Assembly: GCF_003315195.1 (NCBI RefSeq) | Contig: NZ_QNRV01000007.1 | Location: 27,170-91,169 of the forward strand | DNA length: 64,000 nt | Reading direction: 5' to 3' | Origin: Sutterella wadsworthensis | GTDB taxonomy: Bacteria > Pseudomonadota > Gammaproteobacteria > Burkholderiales > Burkholderiaceae_F | In this document: piece after piece, positions 25,119-35,253 of the stretch | Position numbering within the stretch: position 1 is the stretch's first letter | Layout of the letters: the number at the start of each line of letters is the position of its first letter | The notes under the pieces: model-generated | Told to the model about the DNA's origin: nothing | Seen by the model: only the letters and a program-made list of their open reading frames with translations | The model's database searches: none | Position numbers and translations under genes: made by a program

Positions 25119-25991
25119 TCAAATCCCGTTGATCGGCTGCTTCTTCATCAGAAGCTGCGTAATGACGGAAATCTGCGCACGCATATCGCGGCGGTCGACG
25201 ATTTTATCCACCTGACCGTGCTTCAACAGGAATTCGGAACGCTGGAAACCCTCTGGGAGCTTTTCACGCACGGTCTGTTCAATCACGCGGGGACCGGCAA
25301 AGCCGATGAGCGCCTTGGGTTCAGCAATGACCACGTCGCCAATAAAGGCAAAGGAAGCCGAGACGCCGCCCATCGTCGGATCCGTCAGCACAGTGATGAA
25401 CGGAAGGCCGTAATCCGCAAGACGGCGCGCAGCGTTGGTCGTCTTGGCCATCTGCATGAGGGAGAAAAGCCCTTCCTGCATGCGGGCTCCGCCGGAAGCG
25501 CAGAACACCACGAAGGGTGCGCGGCGGCGAATCGCTTCTTCCACGCCGAGCGCAAACCGTTCACCGACGACGCTGCCCATGGAGCCGCCCATGAAACCGA
25601 ATTCAAAGGCCGCAGCCACCATCGGCTCACGACGAAGAAGACCCGACATCACGACAAGCGCATCTGTTTCGTGCGTCGAAGCTTCCGAAGCCGCATGGCG
25701 CGCCGGGTAGGGTTTGCTGTCGACAAAGTGCAGCGGATCTTTGGTGCGGATCTCCGCGCCGATTTCTACCGCCGTAGCGGGATCCAGAAAGGCATGCAGA
25801 CGCACGCGGGCGCCCATGCGGAAGTGATACCCGCACTTTGGGCAAACGCGCAGACTCCGGTCAAGCTCCTCGGTATAGAGCGCCTGCTCGCAGCCCGGAC
25901 ACTTCGTCCATACGCCTTCCGGAATGGGGCTAGGCTTCTTCGGGGCTTCTTCGCGCTTGATTTTGGGGAGAATGTGATTGATCCAGCTCAT
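25119..25991 (-). CDS. accD: Acetyl-CoA carboxylase carboxyltransferase subunit beta
   Basis: 290 aa. Forms malonyl-CoA with AccA from carboxybiotin and acetyl-CoA, the first step of fatty acid synthesis. The N-terminal zinc ribbon is intact (Cys31, 34, 50, 53 in CPGCEQALY and CPKCGYHF). The crotonase-fold core shows [22 protein letters not shown] and [21 protein letters not shown]. Length is normal. Its upstream neighbour here is truA, not trpA. Confidence 0.97.
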   Translation of the reverse strand: MSWINHILPKIKREEAPKKPSPIPEGVWTKCPGCEQALYTEELDRSLRVCPKCGYHFRMGARVRLHAFLDPATAVEIGAEIRTKDPLHFVDSKPYPARHAASEASTHETDALVVMSGLLRREPMVAAAFEFGFMGGSMGSVVGERFALGVEEAIRRRAPFVVFCASGGARMQEGLFSLMQMAKTTNAARRLADYGLPFITVLTDPTMGGVSASFAFIGDVVIAEPKALIGFAGPRVIEQTVREKLPEGFQRSEFLLKHGQVDKIVDRRDMRAQISVITQLLMKKQPINGI

Positions 25992-26129
25992 CGACGTTTG
26001 CTCGAAACAGAAAACCGAAGCAAAAATTATACGAGGTGCAGACCTTCAAACACGCGTCACGGAGTGCCGCTTGAGGCTAGCACGTTTGGTCGACCATCCC
26101 GCGTTCGGATGCGCCTTCAGACGCCTCCG

Positions 26130-26939
26130 TCAAAAGACTTTGCCAAAAGGTCCTGACGAAAGCTGAGGCAAATGCGGATGCTCGGGATAGCCCACTCCGG
26201 TGAGATAGAGCCCAGCCGGACTGAAGGTGGGCGCGGCTGCATCACGAGATTTGGCGGCGAGCACTTCGGCTATCCACTCTGGCCTTTCCCGCCCCGTGCC
26301 CACATAAATAAGCGCGCCAACGATGTTTCGCACCATGTGCTGCAAAAAAGCATTGGCCGTAATGCGTACGCCCACCAATGCGCCGCGCCGCACGATCTTG
26401 AGTTCGCTGATCGTGCGCACCGGCGTCTTGGCTTGGCACTCTGACGCACGGAAACTCGTAAAGTCGTGTTCACCGATGAGCGCCGCCGCGCCCCGCTGCA
26501 TGAGCGCCTCGTCGAGCGGCCGAAACACCCACCCGGCCGACCCTTCAAAGAGCGGCGAACGGACGGGATCGTTCCAGATCCAATATTCGTAGGTGCGGGA
26601 ACGCGCGGAAAACCGCGCATGAAACTTTTCGTCCACCTCGCGCATCCAACGCACGGCAACGCTCTCGGGCAGGATGGCATTGACGCCGCGGATCCATCCC
26701 GCCGAAGGTCGGCGAGCGACGGAGGTAAAACTCACCACTTGGTGAGTGGCGTGGACGCCGGTATCCGTTCGTCCGGCACAGATTACAGAGATCGGATGAT
26801 CTGCAAACTGCGAAAGCGCTGCCTCCAGCGCCGCCTGAACGCTCGGGTGATCCGGCTGCACCTGCCAGCCATTGAAGGCGGTACCCCGATACTCAATCCC
26901 GAGCGCAAGCGTTTTCGGTTCGCTCTTGACCAAGGCCAT
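26130..26939 (-). CDS. truA: tRNA pseudouridine(38-40) synthase
   Basis: 269 aa. Modifies U38-U40 in the anticodon stem. The catalytic Asp is in CAGRTDTGVHATHQVVSF, and the second-half motif FLQHMVRNIVGALIYVGTG is present. Its start overlaps the fimV stop (TGATG), so the pair is coupled. A 138-bp gap separates it from accD where trpF-trpB-trpA usually lie. Confidence 0.96.
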   Translation of the reverse strand: MALVKSEPKTLALGIEYRGTAFNGWQVQPDHPSVQAALEAALSQFADHPISVICAGRTDTGVHATHQVVSFTSVARRPSAGWIRGVNAILPESVAVRWMREVDEKFHARFSARSRTYEYWIWNDPVRSPLFEGSAGWVFRPLDEALMQRGAAALIGEHDFTSFRASECQAKTPVRTISELKIVRRGALVGVRITANAFLQHMVRNIVGALIYVGTGRERPEWIAEVLAAKSRDAAAPTFSPAGLYLTGVGYPEHPHLPQLSSGPFGKVF

Positions 26940-29200
26940 CAGCGGGCACCAGCAGATTTGCCGTTCACCTCATCGAGGAGGCGGTGTGCGGCGGCACGCT
27001 GAACTTCCGAGCCTTCCTTTTTCACCTCCGCGAGCAGCTCGAGCGCCTCCTTCTTGGCGTCCAGACCAATGAAAGATTTCGCCAGATTGAGCTTGGCATC
27101 AATGGCTTCGAGACGCGCACGCTCCTTCTCATTCGGCACTGGCGCTGCCGGCTGGGCTGCGGGCTGCGGAGCCGGCGCCGCCTTGACGGGTGCGGCGGCA
27201 GCCTCCGTCGGTATGGGCTCCGGCGCCAAAGGCGGCACATAGGCGGGCGTCTGCTCATCCAGGTTGAGGTCGACGCGCTTTAATTTTTCTGCGGTCATGC
27301 CTGCCGTCTGCTTGGCAGTTCGCTCTGAGCTTTCGCGCTCTTCGTCGGAAAGGGGCGGCAGCTCCTGATCGTTATCATCAGCCTTCAGCCACGGCTGCTC
27401 CTCAACCTGCTTTTTCGCGGTGGCAGCAGCGGCTGCGGCGGCTGCGGCCTGCGCATCGGCTTTCATCTGCGCCTCGGTGTAGGCCATCGCGCCCACCCCC
27501 ATGGCTCCGGCCGTCGTGCCGTTCTTCACGGCTTCATCAACGGTGGCCTCCACCGCTTTCAACTGAGCTTCGCCCGCGGGCGCCACGTCACGCTGAAAAG
27601 CCACGACACCTTGTCCCTTTTTGGCCGCGGCAACCGCTTCCTCGGCCTCTTTAACGGCCTTCTCGCGGCGCTTGCGCCAGGCGATGGAAGCAATGATGGC
27701 GATGCCGACAATAATAAGGAGATATGAAATCAAGGGGCGCTTCTCTTCGGCTGCGGGCTGCTGCGCATCAGCGGCAGACTGAGCCGGCTTGGCGTCCTCA
27801 GCAGGCGCCGATTCGGTCGGCGACGGAGCCGCCGCCTCCGTCTTCGAGTCGTTTTCTGCTGTCGGCTGGGCTGCAGCACCCGTATTGGCCGCGGCTGTCT
27901 CGGCCTCCGAAACGGGCGCGGCCGACGGCGGATTAGCTTCAGCTGAGGGTTGGGCAGGCGCCGCTGACTCAGGGGCTTCAGGAAGAGCGGGAGCGGCTTC
28001 AGCCGGAGCATTCACTGCAGCCGTCGGAGCGCCTGCAGCAGCCGCCTTCTTTTGGTTACTTTCCCAAGCATCCAGCGCCTTGCGGCCGATCTCCGCCACC
28101 TGCTTCACACTTTCACCGCGGCTCAGTGCAGCAATTTGCGCCGCAGCCGTTTCGCCGGCAGCTTCGCGGGAGCGGTGCTGCGCATCAATCAAATTCTGTG
28201 TCGGTCCCGGCACCGCTGCCGAAGCGCCGTGCACAGCGCGAAACGCCTCCATGGGATCAATGGCAAAGACTTCGTCGGAAAGCGGCGCCGAAAGCGACTG
28301 CCCAATCACAATGCGCGACGGATCGCCGTCAACGAAAGCACTCGGATTCTTCTGCGTCAGCGCAACCGCAACCTGTTCGAGAAGGGCGCCCGGGCAGCTC
28401 GGCCAGTAAAGCTTCGCAATCGACCAAAGCGTCATGTCGCGCTGCACCGTGAACGCATCATTGGGATTAAATCCGTTCAAAGCCACATACTCGCGGACAA
28501 CATTCGGTGCATAACGTCCTGTACGATGCCCGCCCTTCTTGCCGGCCTCAAGAGACTTAACAGATTTTTCTTTTTCTTCAATACGTTGCGTCGTCTTTTG
28601 GTGGGCTTCAGCAGCCGCAAAAGCCGTTTTTTCCACAGGCTTTTCGGCAGTCTCAGAGACCTTTTCAACAGACTTATCCACAGTCATCATCGACTGCGGA
28701 GCGGTCTCGGCGGATTCCGCAGCCGGCGCAGCAGACAACTCTCCCCCGGCGGCCGCCTTCGGCTCAGCCGCCGGCATTTCCTCTGCAGCTGAAACGCGGA
28801 AGGTGCCGTTGACCGGATCAAGCCGGTAGCTGCGCACGGTGACCTTTCCGCCGGCATTCATTTCAATAAGCAGCGGAAAACCTTCCGAGAGACTCTGGCC
28901 GCCCACGACTTTAACGCGGACCTTGCCGGCTTCGCCGCCCATGCGGGCCATCTTCAGATCCTGCGCTTCACGGGGCCACTCCACGCCTTCACGCAGATAA
29001 GTGGCTGGCGGCGCCACGCGCACCAAAAGGGGCGAAATCGTAATGTCGACGTCATTGACATCGAGCACCGCTTCAAGCGGCTGTCCAGGCTGACTCACCA
29101 CTTTAAGGTCGCCGAGTTCGACGGCCTGGCTCAGTGAAGGGAAAACGGCAAGCGCTGCGGCTGCAGCCGCAGCAAGCATGGAGAGCTTCTGATGAAACAT
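26939..29200 (-). CDS. fimV: FimV-like peptidoglycan-binding protein
   Basis: 753 aa. Signal peptide (AVFPSLSQA), then the FimV N-terminal domain (ELGDLKVVSQPGQPLEAVLDV). A LysM-like module (NGFNPNDAFTVQRDMTLWSIAKLYWP) lies near 235-260, with low-complexity Ala/Pro/Glu linkers and one membrane span (ISYLLIIVGIAIIASIAW) around 490-507. A cytoplasmic tail ends in the FimV C-terminal TPR-like motif (LNLAKSFIGLDAKKEALELLAEV). In Pseudomonas FimV organises the pole and type IV pili. No pilus genes are seen here, so a general polar scaffold role is more likely. Confidence 0.92.
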   Translation of the reverse strand: MFHQKLSMLAAAAAAALAVFPSLSQAVELGDLKVVSQPGQPLEAVLDVNDVDITISPLLVRVAPPATYLREGVEWPREAQDLKMARMGGEAGKVRVKVVGGQSLSEGFPLLIEMNAGGKVTVRSYRLDPVNGTFRVSAAEEMPAAEPKAAAGGELSAAPAAESAETAPQSMMTVDKSVEKVSETAEKPVEKTAFAAAEAHQKTTQRIEEKEKSVKSLEAGKKGGHRTGRYAPNVVREYVALNGFNPNDAFTVQRDMTLWSIAKLYWPSCPGALLEQVAVALTQKNPSAFVDGDPSRIVIGQSLSAPLSDEVFAIDPMEAFRAVHGASAAVPGPTQNLIDAQHRSREAAGETAAAQIAALSRGESVKQVAEIGRKALDAWESNQKKAAAAGAPTAAVNAPAEAAPALPEAPESAAPAQPSAEANPPSAAPVSEAETAAANTGAAAQPTAENDSKTEAAAPSPTESAPAEDAKPAQSAADAQQPAAEEKRPLISYLLIIVGIAIIASIAWRKRREKAVKEAEEAVAAAKKGQGVVAFQRDVAPAGEAQLKAVEATVDEAVKNGTTAGAMGVGAMAYTEAQMKADAQAAAAAAAAATAKKQVEEQPWLKADDNDQELPPLSDEERESSERTAKQTAGMTAEKLKRVDLNLDEQTPAYVPPLAPEPIPTEAAAAPVKAAPAPQPAAQPAAPVPNEKERARLEAIDAKLNLAKSFIGLDAKKEALELLAEVKKEGSEVQRAAAHRLLDEVNGKSAGAR

Positions 29201-29398
29201 TGAACAGAACAGCCTAGAAAATTTTGAGCTTTGCAGAACTGCCGCAAAGCGCCTTCAGGAGATCCTGTGAATGATACCGCAGGGCCTTGCACCATCGAGA
29301 GCGGCACATCACCCCAGAAAAGCCGTGCGTTCTCTCGCGGTCGGCGCCGCCAGAGCTCAAGTCAATCGGTTTACTAATTGCGAAACGGCTTTCTTGAT

Positions 29399-29432
29399 GG
29401 AAAAAATGAAGCCCGCGCTTTGAGACGCGGGC
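29399..29432 (-). terminator. Terminator downstream of rimO
   Basis: GCCCGCG (29411-29417) pairs with CGCGGGC (29426-29432) and is followed on the minus strand by a T-rich run. It begins 27 bases after the rimO stop. Confidence 0.75.
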
Positions 29433-29458
29433 CCTGCGATTTGGGATTTTAGAAACGC

Positions 29459-30805
29459 TTATGCCACAACTTCTCGCCCTACGAGATCGTGCTCTTCGTT
29501 GGCAGTGATGCGCACCGGGACGATATCGCCCGGAACGAGCTTACGGTCAGTCGTGACGTAGCAGACGCCGTCAATGTCCGGCGCATCAGACTTAGTGCGG
29601 CCGACAGCCACACCGTCTTCATCAGGCTCTTCGTCAATGATTACGTCTTCAATCCGGCCGATGCGGCGAGCGAGTTTGCGAAGCGAAATTTCCGCCTGCA
29701 CTTCCATGAAGCGGCGGCGGCGCTCTTCGCGCACTTCGTCGGGCAGCGCGCCGGGGAGATCATTGGCAGCCGCTCCGTCGACGGGCGAATAAGCAAAGCA
29801 GCCGACACGGTCAAGCTCCGCTTCACGCAGGAAGTCGAGCAGATACTCAAACTCCGCCTCTGTCTCTCCGGGGAAGCCCACAATAAAGGTTGAACGGATG
29901 GTAATGTCCGGGCAGGCTCTGCGCCAGGCCGCAATGCGCTCAAGATTCTTTTCGCCGCAGGCCGGACGCTTCATCAGCTTCAGAATCCGCGAATGGGCAT
30001 GCTGGAAAGGCACATCGAGGTAGGGAAGAATTAGTCCTTCGGCCATCAGCGGTACGATGTCATCAACGTGCGGGTACGGGTAGACGTAGTGCAGACGCGT
30101 CCAAAGATCGAGTCTGCCCAGTTCGCGGCAAAGATCAATTAATTTCGTATGCACCGGCCGGCCGCAGGCGAAGTCGAGTTTGTAGCGCTTGTCGACGCCG
30201 TAGGCAGCCGTGTCCTGACTGATGACGAGGAGTTCCTTGACGCCCGCGGCCTTGAGGTTCATCGCCTCGCGGATGATGGAATCCATCGAACGCGAATTCA
30301 GTGAGCCCCGCAGGTGCGGAATCACGCAGAAAGTACAGTGATGGTTGCACCCTTCGCTGATCTTTAGATATGCGTAGTGCTTTGGCGTCAGACGAACACC
30401 TGCCGCCGGCACCAGATCATCCCAGGGATCGTGCGGGCGCGGCAGCACGCCCTCAACCATGGCGAGGACTTCATCCACACTGTCCGGTCCCGTCACACCG
30501 ATCACCTTCGGATGACGCGCCATGATGAAGTTCGACCCGTCAGCTTCCGTTCGGCCGCCGAGGCAGCCGCAGACGATGACGCGGCCGTTTTCTTTCAGTG
30601 CCTCAGCAATGGCGCCCAGAGACTCTTCAACCGCTTCGTTCACGAACCCGCAGGTATTAACGATCACCACATCGGCATCTTTATAGGTCGAGCCGATGCG
30701 ATAGCCGCGGGCGCGCAGTTCGGTAACGATCCGTTCGGTGTCGACCAAGGCTTTGGGGCATCCGAGTGAAACGAAGCCGACGACGGGAATATGGCGTGAG
30801 GTCAT
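29459..30805 (-). CDS. rimO: Ribosomal protein uS12 methylthiotransferase
   Basis: 448 aa. A radical-SAM enzyme that adds a methylthio group to Asp of ribosomal protein S12. The N-terminal cluster Cys are at 16, 52 and 81 (or 79), and the radical-SAM CxxxCxxC is CNHHCTFC at 153-160. A TRAM domain closes the protein ([17 protein letters not shown]). It stands alone between two terminators. The sequence looks complete and standard. Confidence 0.96.
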   Translation of the reverse strand: MTSRHIPVVGFVSLGCPKALVDTERIVTELRARGYRIGSTYKDADVVIVNTCGFVNEAVEESLGAIAEALKENGRVIVCGCLGGRTEADGSNFIMARHPKVIGVTGPDSVDEVLAMVEGVLPRPHDPWDDLVPAAGVRLTPKHYAYLKISEGCNHHCTFCVIPHLRGSLNSRSMDSIIREAMNLKAAGVKELLVISQDTAAYGVDKRYKLDFACGRPVHTKLIDLCRELGRLDLWTRLHYVYPYPHVDDIVPLMAEGLILPYLDVPFQHAHSRILKLMKRPACGEKNLERIAAWRRACPDITIRSTFIVGFPGETEAEFEYLLDFLREAELDRVGCFAYSPVDGAAANDLPGALPDEVREERRRRFMEVQAEISLRKLARRIGRIEDVIIDEEPDEDGVAVGRTKSDAPDIDGVCYVTTDRKLVPGDIVPVRITANEEHDLVGREVVA

Positions 30806-30852
30806 GTTTTTTTGTGGGAGTCAGCGGGCCTTGGGGAAAAAGCCCGGAATGA

Positions 30853-30893
30853 AAAAATTTGCGCCGCGGATCATAGTTGAAGATCTGCGGCGC
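30853..30893 (-). terminator. Terminator downstream of pgeF
   Basis: GCGCCGC (30861-30867) pairs with GCGGCGC (30887-30893), with extra GATC pairs inside; the minus strand then runs into AAATTTTTTC. Confidence 0.8.
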
Positions 30894-30954
30894 TGCAGTG
30901 AATTCAGACGCTCTTTATCAATGACCGCCCTTCATCACCAAAGGCAGACATTGC

Positions 30955-31767
30955 TTAAGGCTTCGGATCGATCCAAATCAGTGCGGCATGACGGCCTGAG
31001 CGTTCACCGTCACGGCGAAAGCTCCAGAACTGTTTCGGATCTCTATAAGTGGAAAGCCCGCAGTCAGCAATATCTGAAGCATCAATGCCGGCCGATTCAA
31101 GCGCGGCGTAAGCCAATGCGCCCAGGTCGGCATAAAACTTTCCTTCCGCCGCAGCGGGTTTGAAAGCGCGGGCGACCGATTCCTCGGGGAGGTGCTGACA
31201 CATGGCTTCGCGAACATCTTCTCCCACCTCAAAGGCATCTGCCCCAATTCGCGGTCCAAGCCAAACAGCAGGCTTCAGATCGGAACAGTGGCGGCGGACT
31301 TCTTCAACGGTTCTCTGCAGAATGCCGTCGGCAAGGCTGCGCCAGCCAGCGTGCACAGCAGCAACAATGCGGCCGCTGCGGTCAGCAATAAAGACGGGCA
31401 GACAGTCTGCCGTCATCACGCAGGCCACAACCCCGCTCGTCGAAGTCCATTGCGCGTCGGCTTCGGGCGCAGACTGCGCCGAATCAATATCGTCGGCGCA
31501 GAGCACTGTCGTGCCGTGAACCTGAGTGAGCCACTTTGGTTCGCTCGGACAGCACTGCGTCACAATCGAACGATTCATCATCACGCAGGACTTAACGTCG
31601 CCCGTATGGAGCGCGAGATTGAGTCCCATGATGCCGTTCGGGCCGCCGTAAGGGCCGCTTGAAACCCCGCCGGTACGGCAGGTGAAAAAAGCCTTCACGT
31701 GCTTCGGAGCACCCTTGGTCCAATTGGGAAGAATGCTTTCAAGCTCCGGCTTAAAGAGTTCCGCCAT
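30955..31767 (-). CDS. pgeF: Peptidoglycan editing factor / multicopper polyphenol oxidase-like (YfiH)
   Basis: 270 aa. The family was first called laccase-like; members act as purine nucleoside phosphorylases or edit peptidoglycan precursors by removing misplaced serine. Conserved pieces are CRTGGVSSGPYGG, the QVHGTTV histidine, TADCLPVFIADRSG and HAGWRSLADGIL, which supply the metal-binding His and Cys. It lies 21 bp downstream of rluD, the usual rluD-pgeF pair, and is presumably cotranscribed with it. Confidence 0.92.
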   Translation of the reverse strand: MAELFKPELESILPNWTKGAPKHVKAFFTCRTGGVSSGPYGGPNGIMGLNLALHTGDVKSCVMMNRSIVTQCCPSEPKWLTQVHGTTVLCADDIDSAQSAPEADAQWTSTSGVVACVMTADCLPVFIADRSGRIVAAVHAGWRSLADGILQRTVEEVRRHCSDLKPAVWLGPRIGADAFEVGEDVREAMCQHLPEESVARAFKPAAAEGKFYADLGALAYAALESAGIDASDIADCGLSTYRDPKQFWSFRRDGERSGRHAALIWIDPKP

Positions 31768-31788
31768 GACAACTGTCCTCGCAATCCG

Positions 31789-32880
31789 CTACTTCTTTTC
31801 AAAAACGGTAACCGGCCGATCCCAGGGACCAAAGCCGAGCTGCTCCATCAGATCAATCATGTCCTCGGGCGGCTCGACGAACCACTCCATTTCTTCACCG
31901 GTGGCCGGATGGATCAGCCCCAGACGAGACGCATGAAGCGCCTGGCGGTGAAATTCAAGGAAGTTCTCAACTTTCACGGCGATGCCGGGCGCACGGCCGC
32001 GATAGAGCTGATCCCCGATCAGCGGCAGATCCTCTCCGGTAAGGTGCACACGGATCTGATGCGTGCGGCCGGTATCCAGGCGGCATGCCACCCAGGAGGC
32101 CGGAATGCCGTCCACCGACGACCAGCCCACTGCGCGGGCGCGGGTGCGCGCCGGTTTGGCACGCACGCCCGTGGAACCCGGGAACCCCTTGAAGCGAATA
32201 CGGCTCTTCGGATCGCGTCCGATCGGTACGTCGACCACGAAATCCTCCGCCGCGGTGCCCATCGTCAGCGCCCAGTATTCACGCTTGACCGTGCGTTCCT
32301 GAAGCTGGCGGACCAGATTCGTCTGCGCGGCGAGCGTGCGCGCCACCACCATGAGGCCGGTGGTATCTCGATCCAGCCGATGCACGATGCCCGCACGGGG
32401 CACGTCTTTTAATTCCGGGAAATGGTAAAGGAGGCCATTGAGAAGCGTTCCGTCGGGGTTGCCCGCGCCGGGATGAACCACGAGGCCGGCAGGCTTATTC
32501 ACGACAATGATCGAGGGATCTTCATAGATCACCTCGAACTCAACGAATGACTGCGGCTCGAATGCGAGCGCTTCGTCGAGCTTCGGCGGCTCGAGCAGTT
32601 TAATTTCGTCTCCTTCGGTAGCCTTGGCGCGGATTTTCGTCGTTACCGCGCCGTTGAGCTTTACGGAGCCGTTTTCGATAAGCTTTGCCAATCTCGCGCG
32701 TGAAACGTCGGGCAGATGCGCTGCCAGCACCTTGTCGAGCCGCTCTCCCCAGAACCCTTCCACCCTGAATTTCGGCAAGTCTACTTGTGACAGAGTTTGA
32801 GGTTGCGTTTCCTCGAAACCATCCTCAAAATCTTCATCGTTATAATCGTCCAATCCTAAATTGACCTTTTCTGTCGTCAT
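31789..32880 (-). CDS. rluD: 23S rRNA pseudouridine synthase, RluD type
   Basis: 363 aa from ATG 32880. Makes pseudouridines 1911, 1915 and 1917 in helix 69. An acidic N-terminal tail (DDYNDEDFEDGFEE) precedes an S4 domain (RLDKVLAAHLPDVSRARLAKLIENGSVKLNG), and the catalytic Asp is in VHRLDRDTTGLMVVART. The start codon is shared with bamD on the other strand (CATG at 32878-32881), so promoters of each gene must lie inside the other's coding region, or one start is further in. No in-frame ATG occurs in the first 35 codons of rluD, so its start is fairly firm. Confidence 0.94.
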   Translation of the reverse strand: MTTEKVNLGLDDYNDEDFEDGFEETQPQTLSQVDLPKFRVEGFWGERLDKVLAAHLPDVSRARLAKLIENGSVKLNGAVTTKIRAKATEGDEIKLLEPPKLDEALAFEPQSFVEFEVIYEDPSIIVVNKPAGLVVHPGAGNPDGTLLNGLLYHFPELKDVPRAGIVHRLDRDTTGLMVVARTLAAQTNLVRQLQERTVKREYWALTMGTAAEDFVVDVPIGRDPKSRIRFKGFPGSTGVRAKPARTRARAVGWSSVDGIPASWVACRLDTGRTHQIRVHLTGEDLPLIGDQLYRGRAPGIAVKVENFLEFHRQALHASRLGLIHPATGEEMEWFVEPPEDMIDLMEQLGFGPWDRPVTVFEKK

Positions 32881-33667
32881 GAATTCTGCCAATCCCTTCA
32901 AAAGGCTCCTGATGCGCGGTTGCGCGCTCCTCTCCGTGACGCTCGCCACGGCATCCTGCTCATGGCTGCAGAGCCTTGACAAGGATCAGACGCTCGATTG
33001 GAGCGCCGAGAAGCTCTACAGCGAAGCGCGCGTAGCCCTCGATGATAGCAACTGGACGCAGGCAAAGGACTACTATCAGAAGTTGGAAGCCCGCTATCCC
33101 TTTGGTCAGTACGCCCAGCAGGCGCAGATTGAACTGATTTATGCCACATGGAAGGATGGCGACGCACCGGGCGCCGTGCAGGCTGCCGACCGGTTCCTGC
33201 AGACTTACCCGAACCACGCCAACGCCGACTACGTGATGTATTTGAAGGCGCTTGCGACCTTGAACGAAACCGACAGCTGGTTCAATAAGCTCGCGGGCGA
33301 AGATCTTGCCGAACGCGATGCCAACGCTTCGCGCGAAGCTTTTGACATCTTCAAAGAACTCGTCATGCGTTATCCCGACAGCCGCTTCACGCCGGAAGCG
33401 CGCCGCCGCATGCACGGACTCGTGCTCGCTCAGGCCGAGCATGAACTCAAGACCGCCCGCTACTACTTCGTACGCAATGCCTATGTGGCGGCCATTGAAC
33501 GCGCGCAGCGCGTCGTGCGCGAATTCCAAAACACACCGATGCGCGACGATGCGCTCGAGCTGATTGCACAAAGCTACGAAGCTTTGAAGCTTACCGAGCT
33601 GGCTGCGGACACCCGCCGCATCATCGAACTTAATAAAAACGGCACTATCGCTCAGCCCTCGCGTTAA
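32879..33667 (+). CDS. bamD: Outer membrane protein assembly factor BamD (lipoprotein)
   Basis: 262 aa. Essential partner of BamA in inserting outer-membrane beta-barrels. A lipoprotein signal ends at Cys27 (LATASC), and the rest is TPR repeats: LYSEARVALDDSNWTQAKDYYQKLEARYPFGQYAQQ begins the first. The ATG at 32879 overlaps the divergent rluD start. An internal ATG at 32912 has AAAAGG six bases before it and would leave a short but possible signal peptide. A clear terminator follows. Family certain, start uncertain. Confidence 0.95.
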   Translation: MNSANPFKRLLMRGCALLSVTLATASCSWLQSLDKDQTLDWSAEKLYSEARVALDDSNWTQAKDYYQKLEARYPFGQYAQQAQIELIYATWKDGDAPGAVQAADRFLQTYPNHANADYVMYLKALATLNETDSWFNKLAGEDLAERDANASREAFDIFKELVMRYPDSRFTPEARRRMHGLVLAQAEHELKTARYYFVRNAYVAAIERAQRVVREFQNTPMRDDALELIAQSYEALKLTELAADTRRIIELNKNGTIAQPSR

Positions 33668-33688
33668 CTGCTCTGAACCCTATCCGCA

Positions 33689-33723
33689 GGCGCAGCAGAT
33701 TGTTTTCTGACTGCGCCTTTTTA
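33689..33723 (+). terminator. Terminator of bamD
   Basis: GGCGCAG (33689-33695) pairs with CTGCGCC (33711-33717) and runs into TTTTTA. Confidence 0.85.
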
Positions 33724-33876
33724 TTGATCGCAGAAAGGCAAAAAACGCGCTTTCTTTGCATTCGGCTGACGGATCACGCCGTCCCCTGTCGTTTTCCGTT
33801 CGGGCGAGATCGGCCGCTGCCCGCAAAGGATCGAACGTCCTTCCTGCCTTTCGGCAGATATGGACGGCCGACCGTA

Positions 33877-35226
33877 TTAATGGTCAGACGTCGTGCCGCG
33901 TGAAGCGGCATCTGTTTCCTCAGCAACTCGCCGGCCGCGCTCAAGGTTGACAGGAATAAGCGCCAAAACGGCCGCTGCAAAGAAGAGCCCCGTCACGCAA
34001 ATCGCCAGACGATGATCATTGTTGGTGATCCAAGTCACAGAGCCATAGGCGAGCGGCCCCACGATAGCTGCGAGCCAAAGCGCCATATTCCAAAAGCTGA
34101 AAAATTCGGCCGAGCGGGTCTTCGGCGACAGAATCGCCACAATGGCACGCCCCGCTGACTGTGAAGATCCCATGGCCAGACCGGCCAGATTGGCAGCTGT
34201 CCAAAAGACCGGCCGATTCACAGCCATGGCGGCGAGCACAATCATCAGCACCCACACTATCAGCGTGATGCCCAGAGCGCGCTTATGTCCGATGCGGTCC
34301 TGCAGATAACCGAAACCGAAGGCTCCGACGGCAGCCGTGATGTTGACAAGAAACACCAGCATCAGCGTATCCACCGTCGTGAACCCCATCACTTCAGCGG
34401 CATACACCGCCGAGAGCGTGATCACGACGGCAATGCCCGACTGATAGAGAAAGCCGCAGAGCGAAAGCCAGGCAAAATCTCTGAAGCGTCCAAGGCTTTT
34501 GAGCGTGCTGCAAATTTCTCGAAAGCTCTGACCGGCGAGCGTCCAGAGACCATCCGCGGACTTTAATGCCCCTAAGCTCGACGCTCGCGGCTGAGCCCGC
34601 TCCTTGAGAAAGAGGAAAATCGGCGCGGCAGCAACGGCGAAAACAAGGGCCGTAATGAGCATGGTGCCCGCGATGCGCTCATCCATAGTGAGTCCCCAGC
34701 TGCCGCCCAGCTGCACCAGAGCGAGCGATGCACCCAAGGTAACCAGTCCGCCGCAGTAGCCGAACGACCAACCCCAGCCGGACACTTTGCCGACGGCCTC
34801 CGGACGAGCGATTTCCGGCAGGAAAGCCGAATTAAGGGTTTCGCCGACGTTGTAGCCAAGGTTCGAAAGAATCACCATCACGGCCGCCAGAACAATCGTT
34901 CCCGGTCCGCAGAAGGCGAGTCCTGCAGTGCCGAGAATGCAGATCGCCGTCGCCCCGAAAAGCCAGCGCTTTTTTTGCGCCGAGGCATCAGCGATGGCGC
35001 CTACGACAGGCATCACGAAAATGCCGACCGCATTGCTCACCGCAATAATGAGCGTCCAGAGAAAGGTCGCCCAGGGGGCATCAGCGGCCACAACGCTCAC
35101 AAAGTAAGCGTTGAAGACCGCCGTGAGCACCACCGTGGTGTAGCCCGAATTGGCAAAGTCAAAGGCCGACCAAGCCCAGACTTCTCTGCGGGACACCCCC
35201 GGCATCAATGCGCTTTTATCAATCAT
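33877..35226 (-). CDS. MFS transporter of the UMF1/Atg22-like family
   Basis: 449 aa with about 12 membrane spans. The opening REVWAWSAFDFANSGYTTVVLTAVFNAYFV is the family hallmark (PF11700, shared with the yeast vacuolar amino-acid effluxer Atg22). A central cytoplasmic loop (FLKERAQPRASSLGALKSADG) divides two six-span halves, and the loop YLQDRIGHKR after span 8 is MFS-like. Substrate unknown; amino-acid export is a guess from distant relatives. It stands alone; the next gene upstream is in the same direction 28 bp away, so the two may be cotranscribed. Confidence 0.85.
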   Translation of the reverse strand: MIDKSALMPGVSRREVWAWSAFDFANSGYTTVVLTAVFNAYFVSVVAADAPWATFLWTLIIAVSNAVGIFVMPVVGAIADASAQKKRWLFGATAICILGTAGLAFCGPGTIVLAAVMVILSNLGYNVGETLNSAFLPEIARPEAVGKVSGWGWSFGYCGGLVTLGASLALVQLGGSWGLTMDERIAGTMLITALVFAVAAAPIFLFLKERAQPRASSLGALKSADGLWTLAGQSFREICSTLKSLGRFRDFAWLSLCGFLYQSGIAVVITLSAVYAAEVMGFTTVDTLMLVFLVNITAAVGAFGFGYLQDRIGHKRALGITLIVWVLMIVLAAMAVNRPVFWTAANLAGLAMGSSQSAGRAIVAILSPKTRSAEFFSFWNMALWLAAIVGPLAYGSVTWITNNDHRLAICVTGLFFAAAVLALIPVNLERGRRVAEETDAASRGTTSDH

Positions 35227-35253
35227 TTTTCGAGAATATCGTTGGAGTCATCT

